A stretch of DNA of 64,000 nt. Source: Saturnia japonica. Taxonomy: Eukaryota; Arthropoda; Insecta; Lepidoptera; Saturniidae. Both the position numbers and the translations under genes were made by a program. The DNA lies in the NCBI GenBank assembly GCA_033032175.1, contig CM065323.1, positions 14,818,001 to 14,882,000 on the forward strand, written 5' to 3'. Positions 20,526 to 32,053 of the stretch are shown here, in pieces (within the stretch, counting starts at the first letter, position 1; each line of letters opens with the position of its first letter). Under the pieces are notes generated by a model that saw only the letters and a program-made list of their open reading frames with translations, was not told the DNA's origin and did not search any database.

Positions 20526-22034
20526 ATGATTAGGACACCCACCAAAGAAGGAACCACCACCTCACCCTTGAAATCGCCCGAAGTCCAGTCAGCTCAAACG
20601 AGAGCATTTTCAGCCGAAACCAGCGTTAGGAGGAGTATTGGGGAGTGGGAGGCCGGCAAACTTGAGTTGTCGGTACCCAAGCCCCAAAAGACCATCCGAC
20701 GTAGCCCACAAATCGGAAAGGAGCTGACTGAAGGACAAAAACGTGTAGAGACGGCGACGACCAGGACCGTCGCAAAACCTGCTGGCTCACCAACTGGCGG
20801 TGACAGGTATAAGGACCGTCTAACGGAAGCGAGAGCTTGTGTTCAAAAAGCAAGCATTAACTTGGGGAACTCGCGCAATATTAAGACGGAAATAAAAAAG
20901 GAGGTACAGAGTGCAGTCGATCGCCTCTTCCAATTAGTAAAAGAGGCTGAAGCCAGTGCCAAAGAAGGCAACAAAGGGAAAGGCACAGGAAAGGTATCTC
21001 CGCCTAAACAAACCAGGGAGCAGGGGACCGCGACGGACCGTGATCTGACCGACATAAAAACCCAGGAGGCCGAAAAACCCAAACAGAAGGATGGTCTTGT
21101 CGATGGCCTACTCGAGAGGCTCAAGGTTCATGAAACCCTCATTGAGGAGAACAACAAAAATATACTTGATCTCAAGGGGGCCATCGAGGCCCACAAAGCC
21201 GATCTCTGGGAAGGCAGGGCGACCTACGCGGGTGTGGTTGCCGGAGATAGTACAGGAGTAAAGGCCCAAGTGAGGCAGGCGCTACACTCGGTGGTCGTCA
21301 CGGCCGAGGGAGATCGGCAGACGGGTGACGAAGTCCTGGAGAAAGTCAGAACGGCCCTCAACGCCAAGGACGGGGGCGTTGAGATAGAAAGGGTGAGGAA
21401 GGCCAGAGACAGCAAAATTATTATAGGGTGTCGCACACATGCGGATAGAGAGGTGGTGAAAAAAAGACTGGAACGCGGAAGCGGGAATTTAAGGGTGGAG
21501 AACATGCAGAACAAAAACCCGCTGGTGATGATCTCCGGGGTACTGAGGAGCCATACGGACGTCGAAGTCTGCGGCGCCCTCAGAAGCCAAAACCGGAGAG
21601 TCTTCAGCGGGCTTGAAGACAGCGAGGCCACAATGGAGGTGGCCTACAGGATTGCGGGACGCAACCCGCTCACCAATCGGGTGGTGTTAAGAGTGGCTCC
21701 GAAATTGTGGAGGAGACTCATAGACACCGCCCGGGTAAAGGTGGACCTCCAGACCCTGCCAGTCGAGGACAAGTCTCCGTTGGCACAGTGCTCGAGGTGC
21801 CTGGGATACGGGCACGGGAGGAGACTGTGCACGGAGACAATAGACAAGTGTAGTCATTGTGCCGGCCCGCATATGAAGTCTGAGTGCCCGGAGTACGCGG
21901 CTGGCGCGCCGCCCCGCTGCTGTAACTGCGTGAAGGCCAGGAAGCAGGACGCTGGCCATAACGCGTTCAGCAGCGAGTGCGCAGTGCGCAGAAGGTGGGA
22001 TGCGCTAGCGCGGGCGTCGGTCGCCTATTGCTAA
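20526..22034 (+). CDS. R1-like ORF1 protein (gag-like), intact
   Basis: A 502-residue RNA-binding ORF1 protein. It begins with a Ser/Thr/Pro-rich, basic N-terminus, then a Lys/Glu-rich coiled-coil-like region (about residues 95-240). A conserved fold follows at about 250-400 (SKIIIGCRTHADREVVKKRL, NPLVMISGVLRSHTD, RVAPKLWRRLIDTARVKV). Three zinc knuckles end it: CSRCLGYGHGRRLC, CSHCAGPHMKSEC and CCNCVKARKQDAGHNAFSSEC. It ends SVAYC-TAA. In this family ORF1 packages element RNA. ORF2 is in the +1 frame and overlaps the stop. Confidence 0.9.
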   Translation: MIRTPTKEGTTTSPLKSPEVQSAQTRAFSAETSVRRSIGEWEAGKLELSVPKPQKTIRRSPQIGKELTEGQKRVETATTRTVAKPAGSPTGGDRYKDRLTEARACVQKASINLGNSRNIKTEIKKEVQSAVDRLFQLVKEAEASAKEGNKGKGTGKVSPPKQTREQGTATDRDLTDIKTQEAEKPKQKDGLVDGLLERLKVHETLIEENNKNILDLKGAIEAHKADLWEGRATYAGVVAGDSTGVKAQVRQALHSVVVTAEGDRQTGDEVLEKVRTALNAKDGGVEIERVRKARDSKIIIGCRTHADREVVKKRLERGSGNLRVENMQNKNPLVMISGVLRSHTDVEVCGALRSQNRRVFSGLEDSEATMEVAYRIAGRNPLTNRVVLRVAPKLWRRLIDTARVKVDLQTLPVEDKSPLAQCSRCLGYGHGRRLCTETIDKCSHCAGPHMKSECPEYAAGAPPRCCNCVKARKQDAGHNAFSSECAVRRRWDALARASVAYC

Positions 22035-24039
22035 GGGCACCCCTGGGGACCGAGGGACTGACATAGAGCAGGGCACTTACCTGGCGGCTCAGGCGAATCT
22101 CCAACGCATGGAGCTAGCAACGCAGGAGCTAGTTATGGAAGCCGGCCGCAGGCGAGTCGCCTTTGCGCTGCTCCAGGAGCCATATGTCGGAGGGATCGGT
22201 AGGATGAGATCCTACCAGGGCGTCAGGATCTACCAGCACACCGGCACCGGGGAAGACAGCACAAAAGCGGCAATTGCCGTTTTCGACCCAACGTTGCATG
22301 TCACCCCCTGCCCAATGTACACAAGTAGCAACATTGTTGTTGTTAAGATCGGGAAGGGTGATGGCGCCTTGGTGGTGGTCTCATTCTATTTTGAGCCCAA
22401 TGAAGACCTTCATGACTACCTGGAGCAGCTGAGAGCTGTTGTTAGAGGGGTTGGAACCAGGAGAGTAGTGATGGGCGGCGACGCTAACTCAAAAAGTATT
22501 TGGTGGGGCAGTCCTACAGAGGACGCGCGAGGGGCGCTCGTGGCCGGCACATTCGAGGAACTGGGCATGCAGGTGCTGAACGACGGCGACACCCCTACGT
22601 TCGACACAGTTCGGGGGGGTAGAACGTTGACAAGCTTTGTGGACGTGACTGCCTGCGCGGCGGAGATACTGGACTTGGTGGACGGATGGACCGTTGACAA
22701 GGGCGTGACGAGTTCGGACCACAACACAATCTTCTTCCGAATTCTTTTAAAGACAGATAGGGGCCTCAATATACACAGAACTACAAGAACCTACAACAGC
22801 AGAAAAGCAAACTGGCACCACTTTCATGAGAAAGTGGACAGTTTGCTAGGTGCCCAAAATTTTGATAGTCTTGTAATAGATAAAATTGAGGACCCTAGCC
22901 TGTTGGAAGAAAAAGTCGAGGAGTTTATTGGTATAATAATACAAGCTTGTGATAAATCTATACCTAAATTAAAAAATATCAATAAACCGAACTTTCCATG
23001 GTGGTCCAACGAACTCGCCACGATGAAGAAGGAGGTCGTCCGGTTGAAGAGGAGGCTCCGCTGTGCAGCGCCGGCCCGCAGACAGAACGTCGTCGTGAGG
23101 TACCTCGAGAAGAAAGAGGAATATAGAAAGGAAGCCAAGAAAGCCCAGATAGCCAGTTGGAAGACCTTCTGCGGAAAGCAGGACAAAGAAGGCCTCTGGG
23201 AGGGAATTTATAGAGTGATCGGCAGGACAAAGAGAAGGGGCGAAGATGCATTGCTCATGCGGGGGAGCATGGTGCTGGACCCGAGGGAGTCCGCAGAGTA
23301 TCTTGCGGAAGTGTTTTACCCGGAGGATGACCCGAAGAACGACGAACCTATCCACTCAAAAATCAGAGCGCAGGCCGAGGGCCTAAATGGTCAGGGCCAT
23401 CATAACGATGAACCGCCATTTACGCACGTGGAACTTAGGGCCGCAGTGGATAGGTTCAATCCTAAGAAGGCGCCTGGGTCAGATGGAATCACGGCGGATA
23501 TTTGTGCACGCGCCATAAACTGCGCTCCGGAGGTTTGCCTATCGCTGGTCAACAAGTGCCTAGAGTTGGGGTACTTTCCCGTGGCTTGGAAGCAGGCTAC
23601 CGTTGTAGTCCTGAGGAAGCCCGGGAAGGAAGACCACTCAAGTCCGAAGTCTTACAGGCCAATAGGACTGTTGCCAGTGATGGGCAAAATCCTCGAGCGA
23701 ATGGTAATCGAGAGAGCTAAGTGGCACATCCTCCCCACGCTGTCCAACCGTCAGTACGGATTCATGCCCCAAAAAAGCACCGAGGACGCCCTCTATGATC
23801 TGATGACACGCATCCGCGTCAAACTTGACGAAAAGCGGATCGTCGTACTTGTGTCCTTAGACATAGAGGGCGCTTTCGACAGTGCTTGGTGGCCGCAGAT
23901 AAGGGTCCGGCTGATGGAGGTGGGCTGCTCTGTGGGTATACAGAACATCCTGGGCAGTTACCTCAGGGACAGGGTAGTCCACCTGGGATATGCGGGGGAG
24001 AATGTCACAAGAAAAACCACTAAAGGCTGCGTGCAAGGG
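22033..24039 (+). CDS. R1-like ORF2: endonuclease and reverse transcriptase, truncated
   Basis: Endonuclease domain first: QANLQR, LLQEPY, VMGGDANSKSIWWGSP and TSSDHNTIFF (catalytic Asp/His) up to about 22740. Reverse transcriptase follows: GSDGITADI, WKQATVVVLRKPGKEDHSSPK, SYRPIGLLPVMGKILERM, QYGFMPQKSTEDALYD and VSLDIEGAFDSAWW (catalytic Asp), then TKGCVQGS at the breakpoint. The FADD box and everything beyond are lost; the next 25 codons are arm sequence. The first Met at 22108 is downstream of the conserved AQANLQR, so the start was set at the frame overlap; the true start is unknown. Confidence 0.85.
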
Positions 24040-24079
24040 TCCTCCTTCCCACACCACGTTCGCGTCCCCGAAGGTGGTG

Positions 24080-24250
24080 GTCCCGAAGAACAAAATGGCG
24101 AAGTTCACTGGTGATGGCGTTTCCCGTCCTGTCAGAGTGACAGCCAAGACAAAACAAAATGGCGAGGTCCGAACTGACTTTTCGTGTTCTGTCAGAATGA
24201 CAACCAAAAACAAAACAAGATGGCGAGGTCCGAACTGACGTTACTGACGT
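24080..24250 (-). repeat. About 60-bp tandem repeats, right arm
   Basis: Mirror image of 19625-19795: AACAAAATGGCGA(A/G)GT...CTGACTT units with a 60-bp period, oriented on the minus strand. Confidence 0.85.
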
Positions 24251-25041
24251 TTCCTGTCCTGTCAGACGTCCACTGGGGGTGTGCCAGCCGTTACCGGATT
24301 TTGCCGCCAACAATAATCGACTAATCGAGTTGGGTCGATGTTATGTTGGCTGACTTGTTGGCTGTAATTTTTCTTAGTCCTCCTGGTCGTGATTTTCCCT
24401 ATATGATTCCCAACTTCCTTCTCGAGTGTCGCCTCTATTAGGGTAACAGATGTTGGGTATTGGGGGGAACGTTGGGGTATCTCGATTTTTGGGGAAAACC
24501 GGCAACTGGCGTTGGCACTGGCAACACCACCCGCTAGCGTACGTGACACGCGGCAGGGCGTTGGCCGTCAGCCATCTTGTTGTTTACAGTTTTGGTTGTA
24601 TGGGGACACTAAAACACTGATTGCTGGCTCAATCCTGGATGGATTTTCGAAATTGATTTTGCACCTTGTTGAGGACACTGAGTTTTATAAAGTTATGTAC
24701 TTACATTATTTTTTACGGCTGTCACTCACTTAATAAATGCACTTTAATAAAATTTTCACTTATTTGACTATATTTTGGAAACTACTATTATAAAAAATCC
24801 AGAATTTTAATAGAATGAGGGGACCATATGGCCCTTCCCTTTTGTACAATAAAAACACTATGTCACCGATCGTTTGAGCGCAGCGCATGCGTGTAAAGTT
24901 TAAAATTTTAAAATTTTCACTTTTTTGTTGATAACTTTTAATAACATTTTCATTGATTTCAGTTTTTAAATTTATTTTATATAACCCTTCAGCTTTCCTG
25001 CCTTTCAGAATTATTTTATTATTCTTTTCTATTATTACTTT

Positions 25042-26163
25042 TTATTTAGTAAATGTAACCCTTTCATTGTTTTCTGTTATATCATTTACAGACAATAGGC
25101 TTCTTTCCAACTCTGGAATGTACAAAACATTTTCAAAGTTGCATGTTTGTGTTTCTATGGTACCCTTAAATTTTGATTTAATCTTGTTATCTTTCTTAGC
25201 TGTTTGAGTATCTATATTGCATTCTGTAGGTTTTTTCAAGATATTGTAGTTATTAGTAATATGAGATGAACATCCCCTGTCTACAATAAAATTCTCTGTC
25301 TGTGGTATGTTTTGATTAAGTTTAATTTCTGTGAAAAATGATATAGCCTTTTTTTTCTTCCTAAAATAGCAGTCCTTTTCAGTATGATTAGTTCTTTTAC
25401 AGATTGTACACTTCTTATGTTTGAAATAACAATTTCTTTCATTATGATTAGGCTTTTGACATATTGAGCATAATTTATTTTTGTTGAAATAACAGTCTTT
25501 ATCATTATGGTTGTTTTTCTTACAGTTTTTACAATATAACTTTTTCTTTTGATAGTTTGCTTTAAATGCAATTGGATTCTCATTGTTACATAACTGTCGA
25601 TTTTCTTCAGAAAGCAATCTACTTTTTAAATTTTGTAAATTTTTGTCTTGTGATGTTGTTGATTCCCATGCAGTTACAAAACAGTTCCATTTTTCTGGTA
25701 ATGATGTTAATATTTTCGATATAATCATACTTTATTCAATTTTCTGACCAAGTTTGCTAAGCCTGAATGTTATGTTTTCTATTTCTGTTAGGAAATCCAT
25801 GATTATCTGACCTGTATACTTAAAATTGAAAAAGTCTTGAAGGATTTGGCATTTATTACGTTCTTCACCGCCATCATATATTTCACACAACTTTTTATAC
25901 ATTTCTTGTGATGTTTCACAACATAACAACTGATTACAGTGTTTTTTGTCAATTGTTGTAATTATAATCCTTTGGGCTATGGCGTCCTTTTTCAGCCACG
26001 CCTCTACGTCGTCACATTTTTGTTTCGACGGACACGGTGATTTACCATTTATTTCATCGATTAATCCTTTTGCACGGAATAATATATTGACTTGAAATTT
26101 CCACAATTGGTATGATTCTACACAGTTTAATTGCTGAATGTTAGTTTCATCTTGGGAAGCCAT
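25042..26163 (-). pseudogene. Ty1/copia gag-protease fragment, right arm
   Basis: Same protein as the left-arm copy, with the same in-frame TAA before MIISKILTSLPEKW, the same three CCHC knuckles and the same D-R-G protease motif. Sharing the damage means the arms were copied (or converted) after the gene died. The extra A in the leader homopolymer lets an upstream minus-strand frame read through into gag here; this is a length artefact, not a real N-terminal extension. Confidence 0.85.
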
Positions 26164-28376
26164 TTTTATAGTTTTTTTTTTTTTTTTACGAATCTGCTTT
26201 TTTCCTTTCACTAGTTTTTTTTTTACAAAAGGTATCTGGGTCTGGGCCCAAAGCTTGTGATTATTTAATTTTGTTATTGTTGTAATTTTATGCAGAGTTT
26301 TAATATTTATTAATGAATAACACTTCACTTTTATAATTGAAAGTTTTTTATTGAAGTGACACATACAGAGTACACAGAGCAGATTGCCACATACATACTT
26401 TTTTAAGGTTATTAATGTTTTTAGGCCAAGGCACATAATTCGTAATGCCAACAAATATCAGAAAGAATTATACAAAATAAACATATTAAAACTATTGAAT
26501 CTAAATCAGAATTATTATAGTTACGAGTTGTATCGTTAGGAATTGAAGTTTTATACAACAAGTGATATTCCTTTGGCATCACTTCACTCCATAAAATCTT
26601 TTTGTTTTTATCAATTGGTAGCGGCTTGTCATAAGCTAGATTTAAGTATTAAATCCATATTATTTACTTTTTTTTTCATCTGTTCGTTGGTCTATTTTGG
26701 TAGTTAAACCGGTTATCATAATTATTTTCAAAGTTGTACTTAAATAAAATCTTATAGGTCTCATTTTCTTATTATATAACTTATTGCCGGGTATTTTCAT
26801 TATTTAATGTAATAATCACAATTTTATAAAAATTACCATTTTGTTTTGCTTTTTTGAACAAATGCAGCGGAAAATAGGTACTTTGCTATGTGCCCATACT
26901 TTGCGGCAGCGCATATAGGGCACTAGCTGTTGCCTGTTTATCGAAACGTCAAAATGTCGCAGATAGATCTTTTCCCTCCCTTACGTTTCTTTTTATACAG
27001 ATTTCATAATGAATGCGTTATGTTTTACACAGATACTAGAGAATATATTTTACTTTATGGGTACATGTTAACGAAAACTTTATTTATTACTTACACTTAC
27101 ATATATTTTAAGTATTTACGCAGTATTAACAGTTTTTTTTAACTATGTTACCGACACAAAATACTTATAAAGTTTTTGGAAACGAAACGTACAAGTTAGA
27201 TCCGCCATCCATCAAAATTCTAGTGTCTAGTGTCAGTTCAGACAAACAAAGTAGGGATGACGATGAAAAATAAAGATTCACAAAATGGAAGATAAAAACA
27301 TCGATTTCTAAAAAAATCGATTACCAAATAATAGATCTTTTTTCGATTCACTTTTCCAGTTTGAATACACAATACAAATATAAATCCCTTTTACAAAAAG
27401 CACACCACAATAATCGATCTTTTATTATTTTCGGATCAATTTTTTTTTTATAACCATTCTAAACTATCAGTTCCTAGAAAAAGACAGAAAGAGAAAGAGA
27501 TTTTATTTCAGGTATAGAAAAAAAAGAATTTATTTCGCAAACGTATTATTTTAAAGTATGTATTTTTATTGTCTGTGTTGTTATTCTGTAGCTGTTGGAA
27601 ATTATGCTGTACATGTATCGTATTAAAAATTAGTAAAAGACAACATAGAGAATGGTACGATAATTAAATGAATAATGATAATATAAAAATAAAAGTGAAC
27701 TTTTTTGCCGTGCACTCAAGGATTATAATCGTAAATTCGGAAAATTCATTATTCGTATCGTAACTTGGAATTTGGATAACGTGAAGTCCTTATACACCTA
27801 TTGTTAGTTGAGTATGCTTACTTGTTTACACGTTGCAATAACACTGCCTGATCATTGTTATTGTCAGTAATAATGAACAACGGATAATCGACAGCAGAAT
27901 AATTGTCTTTATTATATTGTTAAACGTTGCGTAGAAATAATGCATTACATTATTCGTCATTGTAATAATGACCATCTCTAATTATCATTTAAAACGTAGC
28001 TTTTTTATTATTTATTTTATCCATTAAGAAGTGGTGAAGGAAATAGAGCATACAGCGAGCCATCTTGCAAGTTTTTGAGTAATTAAGTGAAAATTTGCCA
28101 TTTCTTTTACAAGTAATACTTAGATACATACAACTAGCTGTAAATAATTATACGGTTCTTTCTGGTCAAAACAAAAAAATCAAATCTCGATATTCTAAAT
28201 GGAACTATCGACTCAGTGTCATGACTCAATTAAAAAATCGATTTTTTTCGCACACGAAACAATTGTTCAATCTAAGATCACATCCCTAAAACAAAGTTTG
28301 GAGACAGAACTTTTACAACTTTGGAGAACTCGTGAAACTTTGCGGCTTATAATTATAAATAAAAATTGAAATAATT

Positions 28377-29649
28377 ATGGAACACGGAACGGTGAGTACT
28401 ACATTAAATACTTCGGTTATTCTATCTTTTATTTACTGTTTATTGTTCGTTAAACCGACGCAAGATGGTTACTTTCGCGTCCTACAATAATTACCACATG
28501 TAATACTTTACGTTAAGTAACCTGATTTTGTCCTTGTTTCTAGGCTACAGTCAAACCTCTGACTAAGGAGGAAACAAAGGCTCTGTTGTCTTTAATAGAA
28601 CAGAGCAAAGTAATAAATAATAAAACAACAAATGCCACTACAAATAAATTAAAAACAGAAGAATGGAGACGAATATCAGAAGAATTTAACGCCACGGTCA
28701 CATCTTGTCGTCGTAACCCTCAACAGTTGAGATTAGTGGGAAAACCTAAAAAAGAACTCCCGTAAACGCAATACTGCTATTAGAATGAACAACATTAAGG
28801 TTCGTGATAAATGTTGATGATTAATACTCCTTTAAATAGGTATTTGGTTAAATAACTATATTCTATTTTTAGACTGGTGGTGGTGGTCCAGACTACATAC
28901 CTCCGGATGACATCTTGGACTGTGTTGCTGCCTTATTAGGCAGTACAGTGGATAGATTTGTTGTGCAATATGGGGGTGATGCTGTACCAGAATGTTCAAA
29001 TTATAGCAATCCTTGTAATGTGAATGAAAATTTGGTGTTATAAGTTGCCTCAGAAAATCACACCAAGGAGTTGGAGGTACAAGAAGTTGAGGTGGAGGGG
29101 AATGTTCTGAGCATAGCCACACCTAAACCTAAACAATACTTTTAGGTACTCCCAGGGCTAGTCGTAATTTGTTTTTTATATTAACTATTATGTCATGTGC
29201 TATATAATAAACCCAATTTAATAACAGGAATTTTCACTCATTTAAGGGGCAAGGGAGTGTGGAACAAAGAGTATCCAGAAAATTGGCAGTATAATATTTT
29301 TCATTATAATATGTACATAATGTGATAGTTTTATGGATATTACCAATAGGCGTGTAATAAATAGAGCAAAATTCTTTAGTAATGGTGGAGGTCATGTAGA
29401 ACAGTGACTGTTGATATTCAAATAATAATATTAATTTTGTATTAATGTGTATAATATCTTACAGGATTCAAAAGAAAACCAAAAAGTGATGAAAATCGAG
29501 CAGCGAGAAACTTGGCCATGGCAGAGTATTTTGTAATGAAAAAAAAACTCCTTGAAGCAAAGGTAGAGAGGATCAAATTGGAGAATGAGAAAACAAAATT
29601 AGAAATTGAAAAATTAAAAAACACAATAAAATTGGTCATAATTTTATAA
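28377..29649 (+). pseudogene. Harbinger Myb/SANT-like protein gene, copy A
   Basis: The second Harbinger protein, which in the family binds DNA and brings the transposase to the element. Exons by splice sites: 28377-28391 (MEHGT, donor GTGAGT), 28544-28799, 28873-about 29145 and 29465-29649. Exon 2 has the trihelix/Myb-like domain (KPLTKEETKALLSLIEQ, EEWRRISEEFN, RRNPQQLRL). A 1-bp change then shifts the frame: a stop follows at about 28765, while the intended frame continues KKNSRKRN. Exon 3 has a stop at about 29041. The last exon is a Lys/Glu-rich coiled coil. Broken in at least two places. Confidence 0.7.
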
Positions 29650-30036
29650 TATGTAGGTTTATTTAGCTCTTTTAACTTTAACATTTAATAATTATAAGGT
29701 TAATTAAAATTTCCTATTGACAAATTGTTTTTTATTTTATATATATCTAGTCAAATAAAACCTGTATACGTGGTTGCTATTAATATTTATGTCCATTAGG
29801 TAACTGATATTCATTATTCAATATGCAATCATTTAATGTATTTAGGTCTTCAAATTAAGGAAGCTTAAATATAATATTCTTAGGGCGGCTTGCATCAAAA
29901 CCTTGAACCAGACTTAAGATTGACAGTTGCATAGATTTTGACACAACTAAACTGAATTTAAGCTAAAATTTAATAAATTAAAGTACACCAAGTATAATGC
30001 GATATAAGTTTAATAGATGAGCTCTAGAAATATTAT

Positions 30037-31742
30037 TTAAATAGCTGTAAAGTACTCATTTATCAACTGAGTTCTTTGTCTGGCATCTTGCCCCCCAACA
30101 GTTTGAACTCCAGCAGTATCTATAGAATCTGTTGCTTGCAGCTCAACTTCTGGAGGAACTTCTTCAATATTATCGTTTCTACAGATGTTGTGTAGGACTG
30201 CTGTAGCTATAATAACTTTCTGGACATTTTCAAGTGCCAAGCGCTGTGTCAGAGCCATCACAGGAAATCGACGCTTCCATACACCAAAGGTTCTACAAAA
30301 TAAAATAGATAATTTTTTAGAGTCATAATATCCTAATAAAGTAGAATAGTCTTTTTATATTGTATACCATTTTATATTTTCAAACCTATGATTAATTTAT
30401 GATTAATCACTCACCGTTCAATACAATTTCTAGTTTTGATATGTGCATCATTGTATCTCTGCTCATTTGCAGTACCTGTAGTCAAAAGTGGAGTAAGTAA
30501 ATATGCCCTATTTGGGTATGCACTGTCACCAAGTAACCAACGATTGCCAAAAACACCAGCATCACACTGAGCTGCAATAAACAGATTAATAAACATTTCT
30601 TAATGTGAAAAAGCCATCACCTTATAATTATTATCTGACATAAGTTAGATCTGTGTGCATAATATATTCTGGACTAAAATAAAATTGATAGTAAAGTTTC
30701 ATATCACAACATTAGAAACAAATCACATACAAATTTTTAAACAACATAACAACATGTTGGGACTATGGGCAACTTCCTCTACCAAAATATTATTTACATA
30801 AGATATTTACTATTTAATATTTGTTTATTGAAGATAATAATTATATGCATTACTTATATAACATCTAAACGTTATTATAAATTATATTGTATTGCTTAAA
30901 TACCTCTTAAAATGGAATTATTAAATACAGTAGCATCATGTGCTGATCCAAGCCATCGAGCTATAACATTCATCGGTTTAAGATCAGCATCACAAACAGC
31001 TTGGACATTCAATGAAATAGTACCCTTTACGATTCCTGAATTCTTCACCTATTATGTGATCTGAAAAATACATAATTTATAAGTAGTCTGTTACAGGCGT
31101 TACTAATAACAAATTGGCTTAAATGTGGAACCCAACTTACTTGGAGACTGTATGCGAATGTGAGTACAGTCGATAGCACCAAGGACACATGGAAATTGGG
31201 CTATTCTGTAGAACTTTTCAGCAGAATTTTGATGCATTACAATATATTTACCATAAAGCATATAGCTTCAGATATATTTTGCACTATTCTGCCTGCCGAA
31301 GACTTTATAACCCCAATAAAGTCCGCTACGGATATAAGCATCGTGCTCAATGCATAAAACCGAAGAGTCAATAGAAGCTGGTTCAAGGGTGAAATTCCGT
31401 AATTTGTATAAAAACAAAATATTTTGTATATTTTTTGCAGTACCTAGGTACTTTTACCTACTTGTTTTGTTTAGTTGTTATTAGTTTGAAATAGGTATTG
31501 GAAAATAATTACCGCTTGGATGTTAATTTTATGAAAGGTATTATTTCCGATAAAAGCAATTCAACCGCGGTTTTGTTCAGTCTGAATCTAAATGTAAATT
31601 CAGCATCGTTTAAACACCGCATGTGGTTAACACGGCTATAAGTTTTTCGAGATTGTGGTGAAAATTCCTGTAACGCCTCCAAATCACTCATATCACTGTC
31701 GCTGTCGTCACTAGTTATTGTACTAAACACATTTCTAGCCAT
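30037..31742 (-). pseudogene. Harbinger (HARBI1-like) DDE transposase, copy A
   Basis: DDE_Tnp_4-type nuclease. Minus-strand exons: 31742-about 31509 (MARNVFSTITSDDSDSD to PFIKLTSKR), about 31400-31139 (to the D1 region THIRIQSP, donor GTAAGT), about 31060-30903 (ARWLGSAHDATVFNNSIL), about 30585-30410 ([10 protein letters not shown] for D2; [10 protein letters not shown] for E) and about 30297-30037 (FGVWKRRFPVMAL, then ATAVLHNICRNDN). The acceptor of exon 2 reads TATAC instead of TATAG, exon 3 has a frameshift, and about 30 bp are missing from exon 1 relative to copy B. The three acidic positions are recognisable but the gene is dead. Confidence 0.8.
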
Positions 31743-32053
31743 TATTTATTACTATATAAAGAACAGCTAATAAAATTTACAATGAATTAATTAAACCGAA
31801 TTAAGATCGTTAGTCGCAAACCGCCAAATTCCTAAGATCGTAAAAATGGATCACAGATTGCCGTAAATAGATCTGTCAAAATACAAAGATCGGTTATTGG
31901 GATGCGTTAACTGTCATTCCCAAACGGAGGACGATTAAAAAAAGGATTGCTCTGTAGATCGGATATTGAAACACTTTAGAGAACAAATGGATTGAAGTAA
32001 CGATCGTTGATAGGTAAAAATGGATTGCGATCGCTTATTGGGTTCGGCCGTTA

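Larger units (their letters stand above)
19836..24039 (+). mobile_element. R1-like non-LTR retrotransposon, 3'-truncated, best-preserved copy
   Basis: Core of the inverted structure: leader from about 19853, ORF1 (20526-22034), ORF2 from the overlap to the breakpoint in RT. No stop or frameshift was found in either reading frame before the breakpoint, unlike the other R1-like copies here. The loss of late RT, any RNase H and the 3' end leaves it immobile alone. It is a useful reference for the copies at 975-3355 and 5952-15718. Confidence 0.85.
16919..26957. other. 10-kb inverted-repeat structure around an R1-like element
   Basis: Two inverted arms (16919-19835 and 24040-26957) flank a 4204-bp core (19836-24039) containing the 5' region, ORF1 and part of ORF2 of an R1-like element. 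The outer edges are defined by ACATTTTGACGTTTCG on both sides, the inner edges by GGAAGGAGGA. The right edge cuts off the left end of Harbinger copy A, and the inner right edge cuts the R1-like RT right after its GCVQGS motif. No clear target duplication flanks it. Options are a segmental inverted duplication, a long-TIR composite, or an assembly error. Confidence 0.85.
24040..26957 (-). repeat. Right arm of the large inverted repeat (2918 bp)
   Basis: Reverse complement of 16919-19835 with one extra base in the homopolymer at about 26172-26187. Contains the 60-bp repeats (24080-24250), the unassigned sequence and the copia gag-protease fragment, all reversed. Its outer end abuts Harbinger copy A, which lacks its left terminus. 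Confidence 0.95.
26958..32050. mobile_element. PIF/Harbinger transposon copy A, left end lost
   Basis: Right terminus TTATTGGGTTCGGCCG at 32035-32050 followed by TTA, the target type of Harbinger elements. It carries both family genes in convergent order: a Myb/SANT-like protein (plus) and a DDE transposase (minus). The left 26958-27600 matches the reverse complement of about 51800-52440 in copy B. Copy B continues about 30 bp further to its own terminus; here that terminus is replaced by the inverted-repeat arm. 26958-28376 holds no gene. It lies in a gypsy gag, which resumes at 32054. Confidence 0.85.

Noticed and set aside
26163..26454. An apparent 97-residue N-terminal extension of the right-arm copia gag
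   Set aside because: It exists only because of one extra A in a homopolymer; the left arm has a stop there, and the sequence is leader with a primer-binding-like site.
16900..26970. Target-site duplication around the inverted structure
   Set aside because: CTGC occurs near both outer edges, but not at equal distance and in inverted sense; no direct repeat of useful length was found.
28095..28289. 64-residue plus-strand frame in Harbinger A
   Set aside because: No conservation in the matching part of copy B and no splice signals linking it to the Myb-like gene.
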